From positions 310,001 through 374,000 of the forward strand of contig CAVSRU010000012.1 of the NCBI GenBank assembly GCA_963730535.1: DNA of 64,000 nucleotides, read 5' to 3'. Below the pieces are notes generated by a model. The model was given only the letters and a program-made list of their open reading frames with translations, did no database searches and was not told the origin of the DNA. The stretch comes from DASSUW01 sp963730535. GTDB taxonomy: Bacteria > Actinomycetota > Thermoleophilia > Solirubrobacterales > Solirubrobacteraceae. The position numbers and the translations under genes are program-made. Below are positions 7,698 through 16,006 of this stretch, piece by piece. Positions within the stretch are counted from its first letter, which is position 1, and every line of letters starts with the position of its first letter.

Positions 7698-8768
7698 GTG
7701 GGCACGCCCGAGGTCGAGTACATCCCGCCGCCCGAGCCGCTGCCGGACGAGCTCGACACCCGGCGGCTGCGCCGCAGCCTCGCCCGGGTGGTCGCGCTGC
7801 TCGTCGCGATCGGGCTCGTGGCGTGGCTGGCGCCGGGTCTGGGCGGCGTGCGCGAGCGGCTCGCCGACGCCCATCCGGGCTGGCTGGCGCTGGCGATCGC
7901 GCTGGAGGTCCTCTCCTGCCTGTCCTACGTCCTGATGTTCAAGCCCGTCTTCTGCCGGCACATGTCGTGGCGCACGAGCTACGAGCTCGGGATGTCGGAG
8001 CTGGCGGTCGGCTCGCTGGTTCCGGCCAGCGGCGCCGGCGGCCTGGCGTTCGGCGCCTGGGCGCTGCGCAAGGGCGGCATGCCGGTGGACGACATCGCGC
8101 GCCGCACGATCGCGTTCTTCGTCCTCAAGAGCGCGGCCAACTTCGTCGCCGTCGCCGTGCTCGGCGTCGTGATGGCGCTCGGCGTCGGACCGCACGTCTC
8201 GCCACTGCTCACGGTGCTGCCGGCTGTGCTGGCCGTCCTCGCGATCGCGGCGGTCTGCGCGGTCCCGCTGCTCACGTCCCGCCGCAGCGTGCAGGCGTCA
8301 GCGCGCCGGTGGCGCCGGTGGCTGGCCGCCGCGATCGGTGCGCTCGACGGCGGCGTCCGTGAGGCGGGCCGCGTGCTGCGCCGGCGCGACTGGCGGGTGA
8401 TCGCCGGCTCGTTCGGCTACTGGGCCTTCGACAACGCGGTGCTGTGGGCGTGCTTCCGCGCGTTCGGCGAGTCCCCGGCGATCACGCTCGTGCTCATGGG
8501 CTACCTGCTCGGGCAGCTCGGCGGCCTGCTGCCGATCCCCGGCGGCATCGGCGGCATCGACGGCGGCCTGATCGGCGCGCTGGTCGTCTACGGGCTCCCG
8601 GCGGCGGCCACCGCCGCGGCCGTCCTCGCCTACCGGGTGATCCTCTTCTGGATCCCGCTCATCATCGGCGCCGCCGCCTTCACGGGCCTGCGCAAGGGCC
8701 TCAACAACCCGGAGCGCCCGGACCTCTGCGACCCCATGGGCCGCGTCATCCGGCCCGCGGTCGGCTGA
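7698..8768 (+). CDS. Flippase-like protein (LPG synthase TM/YbhN family)
   Basis: A 356-residue integral membrane protein with about eight helices and the features of the lysylphosphatidylglycerol-synthase transmembrane (UPF0104/YbhN) family: GSLVPASGAGGLAFGAWAL in the middle and LLPIPGGIGGIDGGLIGALV near the C-terminus. Members lacking the soluble synthase domain, as here, are thought to move lipid-linked sugars or lipids. GTG 7698 is the start. A second family member is encoded at 62259-63362. The downstream 45 bp lead into palindromic element 2. Confidence 0.85.
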   Translation: MGTPEVEYIPPPEPLPDELDTRRLRRSLARVVALLVAIGLVAWLAPGLGGVRERLADAHPGWLALAIALEVLSCLSYVLMFKPVFCRHMSWRTSYELGMSELAVGSLVPASGAGGLAFGAWALRKGGMPVDDIARRTIAFFVLKSAANFVAVAVLGVVMALGVGPHVSPLLTVLPAVLAVLAIAAVCAVPLLTSRRSVQASARRWRRWLAAAIGALDGGVREAGRVLRRRDWRVIAGSFGYWAFDNAVLWACFRAFGESPAITLVLMGYLLGQLGGLLPIPGGIGGIDGGLIGALVVYGLPAAATAAAVLAYRVILFWIPLIIGAAAFTGLRKGLNNPERPDLCDPMGRVIRPAVG

Positions 8769-8812
8769 GTGCCGCCTGCGCGAGCGTCCTCCTCGGCGAG
8801 CCGACGGGGAAG

Positions 8813-8884
8813 GTCAACGGCGGCTGGGTAGGGAGAGCGAGAGGATCGGCCGCGATCAGGGCTCCCCCTCAATGCCGCCGTTGA
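8813..8884. repeat. Composite palindromic element 2 (A/B ends)
   Basis: A 72-bp short form. The outer 12 bp are perfect inverted repeats (GTCAACGGCGGC at 8813, GCCGCCGTTGAC ending at 8884). The left arm then continues with the TGGGTAGGGAG variant seen in elements 1 and 3, while the right arm carries the CCCCCTCAATGCCGC variant seen in element 4 and inside the DUF559 gene. The centre is a GATCG-GCCG-CGATC palindrome at 8844-8857. It therefore links the two end types. Confidence 0.8.
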
Positions 8885-8938
8885 CGTTCACGCCGACCGT
8901 CGCGCGTCGAGCACCGTCTCCCTGGACACTACGCGTGT

Positions 8939-9025
8939 ATGTTCGACCAGGTGAGCATTCGCGCCTCCGACCCCGAGGCGTCGGAGCGTTTCTACGGCAA
9001 CACGGTCGAGCTCGTCGATGCGTGA
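8939..9025 (+). pseudogene. VOC-protein N-terminal remnant or short leader ORF
   Basis: Twenty-eight codons beginning MFDQVSIRASDPEASERFYG, the typical first strand and helix of VOC/glyoxalase proteins, then a stop within the start of the next gene (ATGCGTGA overlap). The frame is far too short for the fold. It is either the stub left when the downstream gene was joined, or a leader ORF whose translation is coupled to the hydrolase start at 9018. Confidence 0.5.
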
Positions 9026-10034
9026 GCTGCCGCTCCCGGAGTTCTTCGACCCCAGCCGCGTCGGCGAGGTCTGGCGGGTGCCGTACGAGGACCGCGCGCG
9101 CGAGGCGGAGGCGTGGGCGGAGAGCCACGGCCTGACTCCGGCGGCCTCCGACTCGTTCCGCCTCTGCCTGCTGGCGGTCGACGTCCAGAACACCTTCTGC
9201 ATCCCCGGCTTCGAGCTCTTCGTCGCCGGGCGGTCCGGTACCGGCGCCGTCGACGACAACCGCCGCCTGTGCGAGTTCATCTACCGCAACCTCGGCGCGA
9301 TCACGCAGATCGTGCCGAGCCTCGACACCCATCACGCGATGCAGATCTTCCACGCGATCTGGCTCGTCGACGAGCACGGCGACCACCCGGCGCCGTACAC
9401 GCTGGTCTCGGCCGAGGACGTCGAGCGTGGCCGCTGGAAGGTCAACCCGGCGGTCGCCGCCGCGCTCGGCCTGGACGTCGGCTACGCCCAGCGCCACCTC
9501 GAGCACTACACGCGGCGGCTGGCGGAGGGCGGCAAGTACGACCTGACCGTCTGGCCCTATCACGCGATGCTCGGCGGGATCGGCCACGCGCTCGCGCCGG
9601 CGGTCGAGGAGGCCGTCTTCTTCCACGGCATCGCGCGCCACAGCCGGCCCGACTTCCAGGTCAAGGGCGACCACCCGCTCACCGAGCACTACTCGATGCT
9701 CGGGCCGGAGGTGACCGAGGGTCCCGACGGCGAGCCCCTCGGCGCCCGCAACACCGAGCTCATCGGCAAGCTGCTCACGTTCGACGCCGTCGTCGTGGCC
9801 GGGCAGGCGAAGAGCCACTGCGTGGCGTGGACGATCGACGACCTGCTCCGCGACGCCGACGTCCGCGAGCGGCTCGCCCCGCGGACGTACCTGCTCGAGG
9901 ACTGCACGTCCCCGGTCGTCGTGCCGGGAGCCGTCGACTACACGGACGAGGCGGACGCCGCGTTCGAGCGCTACGCCGCCGCCGGCATGCACGTCATCCG
10001 CTCGACCGACCGGCTCGCCGACGTCATGCGGTGA
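9018..10034 (+). CDS. Isochorismatase-like cysteine hydrolase
   Basis: 338 residues with an isochorismatase/nicotinamidase fold. The first catalytic aspartate is in LLAVDVQNTFCIPGFEL (about residue 55). The nucleophilic cysteine is in VVVAGQAKSHCVAWTIDDLL, with the metal or lysine-bearing segment WPYHAMLGGIGHA between them. It is longer than simple nicotinamidases because of an N-terminal extension and an insertion around residues 110-160. The substrate is probably an amide or ether-linked small molecule; the exact one cannot be inferred. The 3' end overlaps the convergent flavoprotein by 11 bp. Confidence 0.85.
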   Translation: MRELPLPEFFDPSRVGEVWRVPYEDRAREAEAWAESHGLTPAASDSFRLCLLAVDVQNTFCIPGFELFVAGRSGTGAVDDNRRLCEFIYRNLGAITQIVPSLDTHHAMQIFHAIWLVDEHGDHPAPYTLVSAEDVERGRWKVNPAVAAALGLDVGYAQRHLEHYTRRLAEGGKYDLTVWPYHAMLGGIGHALAPAVEEAVFFHGIARHSRPDFQVKGDHPLTEHYSMLGPEVTEGPDGEPLGARNTELIGKLLTFDAVVVAGQAKSHCVAWTIDDLLRDADVRERLAPRTYLLEDCTSPVVVPGAVDYTDEADAAFERYAAAGMHVIRSTDRLADVMR

Positions 10035-11247
10035 CGGTTGAGGCGGGGAGCGGGACGCCGGGATCCGCGAGCCGGCGCTCGTCGACCTCCGCGCCGTTCG
10101 CGATCAGCTCCCGCAGCGGGTCGGCGACGTCCCAGACGTTGACGTTCATCGCGGCCAGCACGCGGCCTCCGGCGAGCCAGAACGCGATGAACTCGCCGCT
10201 CGCAGGGTCGCCGCGGAAGACGACCCGCTCCCAGCTCGCCGCGTGGCCGGAGTACTCCATCCCCACGTCGTACTGATCCGAGAAGAAGTACGGCAGGCGG
10301 TCGTAGGCGGCGGTGGAGCCCAGCATGCCGAGCGCGGCCGCCCGCCCCTGGCTGAGGGCGTTGTCCCAGTGCTCGACCCGCAGGCGGCCGAGCCGCGGAT
10401 GCTGCTGGGCGGCGACATCGCCGGCGGCGAAGATCCCTGGCACGCTCGTCTCGAGGCGCGCGTCGACGAGCACGCCGTCCTCGACGGCGAGCCCGGCCGC
10501 GGCGGCGAGCTCCGTGCGCGGCTGCGCCCCGACGCCGACGACGACAGCGTCGCAGTCGATCGTGCCGCCGTCGCCGAGGCGGACGCGTTCGACTCGGCGG
10601 TCGCCCTCGAAGGCCGCGACGGCGGCGCCCAGCCGCAGGGCGACGCCGCGGCCTGCGTGCAGGTCGCGATAGAACGCCCCGACCGCGCGGCCGAGCACCC
10701 GCTCGAGCGGCACCGTCTCCGGCGCCACGACCGTCACCTCGACGCCGAGCTCGCGAGCGGAGGCGGCCACCTCGGACCCGATCCAGCCGGCCCCCACGAC
10801 GACGAGCCGGCCGCCGGCTTGGAGGCGGGCCCGCAGCGAGTCGCTGTCGGCGAGGGTGCGCAGGAAGTGGACGCCGGCGAGGTCCGCGCCGGGGATGCCC
10901 GGGCGGCGGGGCTCGGCCCCCGTAGTCAGCAGCAGCCGGGTGAACGCGAGCCGCTCACCGGTGTCCAGCGCGAGCTCCCGGCGGCCGGGGTCGAGGCTGA
11001 CCGCCCTCTCCCCCACGCGCAGCTCGATGTCGTGGTCGGCATAGAAGCCCGCCTCGTGGACGAACGGCTTGTCGCCCTCACCCCGGAGGTACTGCTTGGA
11101 GAGCGGCGGGCGCTCGTACGGACGCTCGGGCTCGGCGCCCAGCAGCACGACGCGGCCGTCGAAGCCCTCCTCGCGCAGGGCCTGCGCCGCCGTGGCACCG
11201 GCGAGCCCGGCGCCCACGATCGCGAACGTCTGCCTGTCAGTGGTCAT
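10024..11247 (-). CDS. Ferredoxin/rubredoxin reductase-like FAD oxidoreductase
   Basis: 407 residues with two Rossmann folds: the FAD site at the N-terminus (FAIVGAGLAGATAAQALREE) with the RPPLSKQYL motif, and an NAD(P) site at about residue 145 (LVVVGAGWIGSEVAASARE). A GIFAAGDVAAQQHP motif and a C-terminal reductase domain follow. It resembles reductases that pass electrons from NAD(P)H to ferredoxins or apoptosis-inducing-factor-like proteins. It overlaps folE by 11 bp and the two are co-transcribed, although no ferredoxin lies nearby. A paralogue next to a ferredoxin is at 46325. Confidence 0.88.
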   Translation of the reverse strand: MTTDRQTFAIVGAGLAGATAAQALREEGFDGRVVLLGAEPERPYERPPLSKQYLRGEGDKPFVHEAGFYADHDIELRVGERAVSLDPGRRELALDTGERLAFTRLLLTTGAEPRRPGIPGADLAGVHFLRTLADSDSLRARLQAGGRLVVVGAGWIGSEVAASARELGVEVTVVAPETVPLERVLGRAVGAFYRDLHAGRGVALRLGAAVAAFEGDRRVERVRLGDGGTIDCDAVVVGVGAQPRTELAAAAGLAVEDGVLVDARLETSVPGIFAAGDVAAQQHPRLGRLRVEHWDNALSQGRAAALGMLGSTAAYDRLPYFFSDQYDVGMEYSGHAASWERVVFRGDPASGEFIAFWLAGGRVLAAMNVNVWDVADPLRELIANGAEVDERRLADPGVPLPASTVTA

Positions 11248-11809
11248 GGTCGATCCTCGTCGTCAGGGCCAGGAACTCCTGGCGGGTCCTCGGGTCATCG
11301 CGCACGAGCCCGCGCAGGGCGGACGTCACGGTGCGGGCGCCGAACTTCTGCACGCCGCGCAGCGACATGCACAGGTGCTCGGCCTCGAGCACGACCCCGA
11401 CGCCCCGCGGCTCCAGCTGCTGCTCCAGCCAGTTGGCGATCTGCACGGTGAGCCGCTCCTGCACCTGGAGATCGCGGGCGAACAGCTCCACGACGCGGGC
11501 GAACTTCGACAGGCCGAGGATCCGGTCTCCCGGCAGGTAGCCGATGTGCGCGACGCCGTGGAACGGCAGCAGGTGGTGCATGCACAGCGAGTGGAACGGG
11601 ATCGAGCGCGACACGACGAGCCCGTCGTAGCCCTCCTCGTTGGGGAACGTGGTGGGCCGGAACGGCTGCGGGGTGAGCAGCTCGGCGTAGGCGGACGCCA
11701 TGCGCCGCGGCGTCTCGCGCAGCCCGGCGTCGGTGAGGTCGGCGCCGAGCGCGGCGAGCAGGTCCCTCGCCGCGCGTTCGGCCGCCGGCACGTCGATCTG
11801 CTGGCTCAT
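11237..11809 (-). CDS. folE: GTP cyclohydrolase I
   Basis: 190 residues, the length of bacterial GCH1, which converts GTP to 7,8-dihydroneopterin triphosphate for folate or biopterin. The family motifs are intact: PRRMASAYAELLTP, SIPFHSLCMHHLLPFHG (zinc cysteine and histidines), HIGYLPGDRILGLSKFAR, QERLTVQIANWL and LEAEHLCMSLRGVQ (second zinc cysteine). It is the first gene of a two-gene operon with the flavoprotein. No folP/folB neighbours are present. Confidence 0.95.
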   Translation of the reverse strand: MSQQIDVPAAERAARDLLAALGADLTDAGLRETPRRMASAYAELLTPQPFRPTTFPNEEGYDGLVVSRSIPFHSLCMHHLLPFHGVAHIGYLPGDRILGLSKFARVVELFARDLQVQERLTVQIANWLEQQLEPRGVGVVLEAEHLCMSLRGVQKFGARTVTSALRGLVRDDPRTRQEFLALTTRIDHDH

Positions 11810-11836
11810 GACTCCTTCGTGACGCCCGGCGCCGGG

Positions 11837-11850
11837 TTCTTACGTAAGAA
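11837..11850. promoter_or_regulatory. Perfect 14-bp palindrome between folE and sigma gene
   Basis: TTCTTACGTAAGAA is a perfect palindrome, 28 bp upstream of folE and 64 bp upstream of the sigma factor start. It is AT-rich in GC-rich surroundings, flanked by GGCGCC-rich half arms. The position suggests a regulator operator or a shared divergent promoter element. Confidence 0.5.
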
Positions 11851-11913
11851 GCGGCGCGCCGCCGTCGCAAACGGGTCGTGGCAGTCCTGTCCGCTAGCTT
11901 CCCGGCCACCACG

Positions 11914-12534
11914 ATGTCCGGCCTCGATCCAGAGTCGCAGGGGTGGATCGACCGGCTCGGCCCGCACAGCCCCGAGCGCGAAGCGGCGATCGCGGCCCTG
12001 CACGCCCTGCTCCTGAAGGCGGCCCGCTTCGAGGTCGGCCGCCGCCGCGCGGCGTACCCGCACCTTCGCGGCGACGACCACGACGACCTCGCGCACCAGA
12101 GTGCCGACGACGCGCTCGTCGCCGTCCTCGGCAAGCTCACCGATTTCCGCGGCGACAGCCGTTTCACCACCTGGGCCTACAAGTTCGCGCTGTTCGAAGC
12201 GGGCGTGAAGGTCCGTCGCCGTGCCTGGCAAGGGCGGGAGGTGCCGCTCGAGCCCGAGAGCTGGGGGCTGATCGCCGAGGATCGCGCGACGCCGCAGGAG
12301 GCGGTGGAGTCGAGCGAGCTGCTCGCGGGCCTGCGGGACGCGATCGAGCGCGACCTGAGCCCCCACCAGCGAGAGATCCTCGTCGCCGTCGCGCTCAACG
12401 ACGTCCCGATCGACGTGCTGGCCGAGCGGCTCGACACGACGCGCGGCGCGCTCTACAAGACAATCCACGACGCCCGCCGAAAGCTCCGGGCGGCGCTCGC
12501 CGATCGCGGGCTCACCGAAAGCCGAACGTCATGA
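11914..12534 (+). CDS. ECF-type RNA polymerase sigma factor
   Basis: 206 residues from ATG 11914. Region 2 (residues 30-110) includes HDDLAHQSADDALVAVLGKL and SRFTTWAYKFALFEAGVKVR; region 4 (residues 150-200) includes SPHQREILVAVALNDVPIDV and ERLDTTRGALYKTIHDARRK. Regions 1 and 3 are absent, as in ECF sigma factors. ATG 11914 is chosen over 11878 because the family starts shortly before region 2. Its stop overlaps the next start as ATGA, so it is coupled to the small zinc-finger protein that follows, the usual sigma/anti-sigma arrangement. Confidence 0.9.
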   Translation: MSGLDPESQGWIDRLGPHSPEREAAIAALHALLLKAARFEVGRRRAAYPHLRGDDHDDLAHQSADDALVAVLGKLTDFRGDSRFTTWAYKFALFEAGVKVRRRAWQGREVPLEPESWGLIAEDRATPQEAVESSELLAGLRDAIERDLSPHQREILVAVALNDVPIDVLAERLDTTRGALYKTIHDARRKLRAALADRGLTESRTS

Positions 12535-12770
12535 CCACACCTGACCCCACCGATCCCGACCGCCTCGTCGCGCGCCTCCTCGGGCCCGCCGGCCCGGAGG
12601 TGACCTGCGAGCAGTGCTTCGAGCTGCTCGACCGCTACGTCGAGCTCGAGCTCGCCGGTGCCGCGGCCGAAGAGCAGGTCCCCGGGATGCGCGCGCATCT
12701 CGAGGGCTGCCCGGCCTGCGCCGAGGACCACGAGAGCCTGCTGGCGCTGGCCCGCGGCGACCAGGCCTGA
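12531..12770 (+). CDS. Putative zinc-finger anti-sigma-type protein
   Basis: 79 residues, entirely soluble. The core is CEQCFELLDRYVELELAG, then a helix with MRAHLEGCPACAEDH, giving the Cx2C...Hx3Cx2C spacing of zf-HC2 anti-sigma domains. It lacks the transmembrane and sensory segment of classical anti-sigma factors, so it could be a cytoplasmic redox-sensitive anti-sigma factor (as in RsrA-like proteins) acting on the ECF factor encoded just upstream with ATGA overlap. The partner assignment is inferred from position. Confidence 0.8.
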   Translation: MTTPDPTDPDRLVARLLGPAGPEVTCEQCFELLDRYVELELAGAAAEEQVPGMRAHLEGCPACAEDHESLLALARGDQA

Positions 12771-12774
12771 CGGC

Positions 12775-13692
12775 TCAGGTCCACGGCAGCGCCGAACGGC
12801 GCTCCCAGTACGCCGCGGGCTCCTCGCGGAGCGCGGCGAGCCGCTCGTCGAGCTCCGGCGTCCACGCCAGGAGGGCGGCCCGCAGGTTGCTCTCCAGGGT
12901 CGGCACCGTCGCGGCTCCGCTGAGTACGACGCCCGCCCAAGGCCTCGACATCGCGGCGGCGAGCGCGACCGCATCGGGTGTCGTGTGGTGCGCGGCCGCG
13001 GCATCGGCGAGCGCCGGCGCGGCCTCGCGACCGGCCAGGCGCCCGTTGGCCAGGGCCTCCTTGACGTAGACGGTGAGACCGGCCTGCGCGGCAGCGGCGA
13101 GCGCGGGCTCGGCCGAGCGCTCGAAGAGGTTCCAGGTCGCCTGGACCGCGTCGAACAGCCCGAGCTCCAGCGCACGCTCGATCGTCTCCGCCTGCGAGGT
13201 GCCGCTCACGGTCAGGCCGACGCGGACGCCGGCGTCGCGCAGCCCCCGGAGCTCGTCGAGCACCTCGGCGTCCTCGAGGACGCCCGTCTCCGGGGTCGCG
13301 GAGTGGATGGCGTACAGGTCGAGCCAGTCCCCGAGCTGCTCGCGCGTCTCGGCGAGCTGCCGCCGCAGCGTCTCGACGTCGTGATGCTTGACCTCGGGCG
13401 GGTCGGCGTCGACCTGCCAGTCCGCCGTGTACACGTAGCCCCACTTGGACGACACGACCGCGTCGGCGGGGTCCCGGGACCGCAGCCACGTGCCGAGGAA
13501 CTCCTCCGCCCGCCCGTAGGAGCGCGCGGCGTCGAAGTGACGGATGCCCCCCTGCCACGCGGCGTCGAGCACCTCGTGCGCCCGCTCCCGCAGGGCGTCG
13601 ACCGAGCGATCGTCGCCGAGGTCGTCGGCGTGGCCGAGATTCAGGTAGCCGGGACGCCCGAGCGCCGCGAGACCGAGTCCGAGCGCCGCCAC
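12775..13692 (-). CDS. Aldo/keto reductase family protein
   Basis: 305 residues. The AKR TIM barrel is recognised by GGIRHFDAARSYGRAEEFLG (the Asp-Tyr pair of the active site), SSKWGY (the catalytic lysine), WLDLYAIHSATPETG (the histidine) and VQATWNLFERS. The first strand is short. It would reduce aldehydes or ketones with NADPH; the physiological substrate is unknown. It is convergent with the anti-sigma gene and separated from the MMPL gene by about 100 bp. Confidence 0.88.
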   Translation of the reverse strand: MAALGLGLAALGRPGYLNLGHADDLGDDRSVDALRERAHEVLDAAWQGGIRHFDAARSYGRAEEFLGTWLRSRDPADAVVSSKWGYVYTADWQVDADPPEVKHHDVETLRRQLAETREQLGDWLDLYAIHSATPETGVLEDAEVLDELRGLRDAGVRVGLTVSGTSQAETIERALELGLFDAVQATWNLFERSAEPALAAAAQAGLTVYVKEALANGRLAGREAAPALADAAAAHHTTPDAVALAAAMSRPWAGVVLSGAATVPTLESNLRAALLAWTPELDERLAALREEPAAYWERRSALPWT

Positions 13693-13795
13693 GCGGCCAG
13701 GCTACCGATCGATCCCGACGTGCGGCTACCCGCACTCGGGTTGGCCGGGAAACCCACATGGGACAGGGCGGTCCACTGGTCCAAAGTTGGCGGCC

Positions 13796-15943
13796 ATGAC
13801 TCGCTTTCTCACGCGCCTCGCCGACCTCGCGTACCGCCGCCGGGGTCGCATGGTCCTCGCCTGGCTCGCCGCAACCGTCGTGATCATCGGGGTCGGCTCC
13901 GCCTTTGCAGGCGAGTACGACGCCGACTACAACACGCCAGGCTCCGAGTCCAAGGCCGCGAGCGCGCTGACCGAGGAGCGCTTCGCCGGCTACTCCGGTC
14001 AGGAGATCTACGTCGTCTGGAAGGACCCAGCCGGAGCCGAGAGCCCGGCCGCCCAGAAGCGCATCGACGCGTTCCTGGCGCAGGCCAAGCGCGTTGATCA
14101 CATCGGCGAGCAGACGCCCATCCGCGTCTCGCGCGACGGCAAGATCGGCGCCACCACGCTCCCGCTGACCGTCGCCGGCTGGGACGTGCCCAAGGAGGAC
14201 GGCGAGAAGCTCATCGCCGCCGCCGAGGCCAACAGCGGCGACGGCCTCCAGATCAAGCTGGGCGGGGATCCCATCTACGCCGCTCAGGACTCGACGAGCC
14301 CAGAAGGGATCGGCTTCGTCGCCGCGGCCATCGTCCTGCTGATCGCGTTCGGCTCGGTCGTCGCGGCCGGCCTGCCGCTGATCGTCGCCCTCCTCGGTCT
14401 CGGCATCTCCTCCGGCGGCCTTATCGTCCTGCTCGCCAACGTGATCGACGTGCCCGACTGGACCACGGCGGTGTCGGGCCTGATCGGGATCGGCGTCGGG
14501 ATCGACTACGCGCTGCTGGTGCTGACCCGGTTCCGCGCCGCGATCCACGCGGGCAAGGACCGCCACGACGCGGTGGTCGAGGCCGTCACCACCGCGGGCC
14601 GCAGCGTCATCCTCGCCGGCGGGACGGTCGTGATCGCCGTCCTCGGACTCTTCTTTACCGGACTGCCGTACATGTACGGCGTCGCGATCTCGGCCTCGCT
14701 CGCCGTGCTGGTCGTGATGCTGGCCGCCGTCACGCTGCTGCCGGCGCTCCTCTCGTACCTCGGCCCGAACGTCGACCGCCTCCGGCTCCCGCTCGTCGGC
14801 CGCCGCAAGCCCGCGGCCGAGGGCAACGAGGACTCGCCCGCGGCGCGCTGGAGCCACGCCGTGCAGCGCCGTCCCTGGACCGCGGCGATCGCGGCGACCG
14901 CGGTGCTGCTCGTGCTGGCGGCTCCCGCGCTCGGGATGCGGCTGGGCTTCCCGGACGCCGGCAACGACCCGCCGAGCACCATGACCCGCCAGGCCTACGA
15001 CCTCAACACCCAGGGCTTCGGGCCGGGTACCAACGGGCCGCTGGTGATCGCGGCCGACCTGCCGGACCGGTCCGCGCAGGGCACGATCGACGCCTTCGCC
15101 GAGCGGCTGCGCAGCGAGCGAGGCGTGGCGTTCGTCCCCGAGCCGCAGATCAACGAGGCCGGCGACGCGGCGATCGTCACGGTGATCCCGACCGGCTCGC
15201 CGCAGGACAAGGAGACCGAGGAGCTCGTCGGGCGGCTGCGCGAGACCGTCGTGCCCGAGGCGCTCGGCGGCACCGGCGTCACGGCCGAGGTCGGAGGCGT
15301 GACCGCGGCGCTCGAGGACCAGAGCGACTTTGTCACCGACCGCATGCCGGTGTTCATCGCCGGTGTCGTGGGCCTCTCGTTCCTGCTCCTGCTCGTCGCC
15401 TTCCACTCCCCGCTGATCTCGCTCAAGGCCGGGATCATGAACCTGCTCTCCGTCGGCGCCGCCTACGGCGTGATGACGGTGGTCGCGAAGGGCGGCGCGG
15501 TCGGCAAGCTGATCGGCATCGACCACGAGGTGCCGATCGCCCCGTTCATGCCGGTGATGATGTTCGCGATCCTCTTCGGCCTCTCGATGGACTACGAGGT
15601 GTTCCTCATCTCCCGGATCCGGGAGGAGTACCTCAAGCACCGGGACACGCGCCGGGCGGTCGCCGACGGGCTGGCGAAGACCGCGCGGGTGATCACGGCC
15701 GCGGCCGCGATCATGGTCGTCGTCTTCCTCGCCTTCCTCGCGGCGCCCGACGTCTTCCTGAAGCTGTTCGGCATCGGCCTCGCCTCGGCGATCTTCCTCG
15801 ACGCGACATTGGTGCGGATGGTGCTCGTCCCCGCCGTCATGCAGCTGCTCGGCGACCGCAACTGGTGGATCCCGAGCTGGCTCGAGCGGATCCTGCCGCG
15901 GATCGACGTCGAGCGCGCCCTCCCCGCCGAGGGCAGGGCTTAG
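13796..15943 (+). CDS. MMPL/RND-family membrane transporter
   Basis: 715 residues and two repeats of an extracytoplasmic loop plus about five helices, the layout of mycobacterial MmpL and HpnN-type RND transporters. The first repeat has GIGVGIDYALLVLTRFR, the second FGLSMDYEVFLISRIREEY; both carry the Gly-Asp-Tyr proton-relay signature. These proteins export lipids, siderophores or hopanoid-like compounds. ATG 13796 is favoured over TTG 13787. No adaptor or outer-membrane partner is near, as expected for an actinobacterium. A strong inverted repeat follows the stop. Confidence 0.92.
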   Translation: MTRFLTRLADLAYRRRGRMVLAWLAATVVIIGVGSAFAGEYDADYNTPGSESKAASALTEERFAGYSGQEIYVVWKDPAGAESPAAQKRIDAFLAQAKRVDHIGEQTPIRVSRDGKIGATTLPLTVAGWDVPKEDGEKLIAAAEANSGDGLQIKLGGDPIYAAQDSTSPEGIGFVAAAIVLLIAFGSVVAAGLPLIVALLGLGISSGGLIVLLANVIDVPDWTTAVSGLIGIGVGIDYALLVLTRFRAAIHAGKDRHDAVVEAVTTAGRSVILAGGTVVIAVLGLFFTGLPYMYGVAISASLAVLVVMLAAVTLLPALLSYLGPNVDRLRLPLVGRRKPAAEGNEDSPAARWSHAVQRRPWTAAIAATAVLLVLAAPALGMRLGFPDAGNDPPSTMTRQAYDLNTQGFGPGTNGPLVIAADLPDRSAQGTIDAFAERLRSERGVAFVPEPQINEAGDAAIVTVIPTGSPQDKETEELVGRLRETVVPEALGGTGVTAEVGGVTAALEDQSDFVTDRMPVFIAGVVGLSFLLLLVAFHSPLISLKAGIMNLLSVGAAYGVMTVVAKGGAVGKLIGIDHEVPIAPFMPVMMFAILFGLSMDYEVFLISRIREEYLKHRDTRRAVADGLAKTARVITAAAAIMVVVFLAFLAAPDVFLKLFGIGLASAIFLDATLVRMVLVPAVMQLLGDRNWWIPSWLERILPRIDVERALPAEGRA

Positions 15944-15951
15944 ACGACGCG

Positions 15952-16002
15952 CTCTACGACCCCGGTTTCCTCTGGTCCGAGCGGGGTACCGGGGTCGTAG
16001 AG
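15952..16002. terminator. 15-bp perfect inverted repeat after MMPL gene
   Basis: CTCTACGACCCCGGT (15952-15966) and its exact complement (15988-16002) with a 21-base loop. There is no U-tract, as is common in high-GC actinobacteria. It begins nine bases after the MMPL stop and ends four bases before the GTG of the STAS gene, so besides termination it could act in the 5' leader of that gene by occluding its ribosome site. Confidence 0.7.
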
Positions 16003-16006
16003 GGCA

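Noticed and set aside
11914..12770. Transmembrane anti-sigma factor next to the ECF gene
   Set aside because: The partner is 79 residues with no hydrophobic helix; only a soluble zinc-finger protein can be supported.
15952..16002. Member of the composite palindrome family
   Set aside because: It is a simple perfect inverted repeat without the GTCAAC or CTACCC tips; treated as terminator/leader hairpin.
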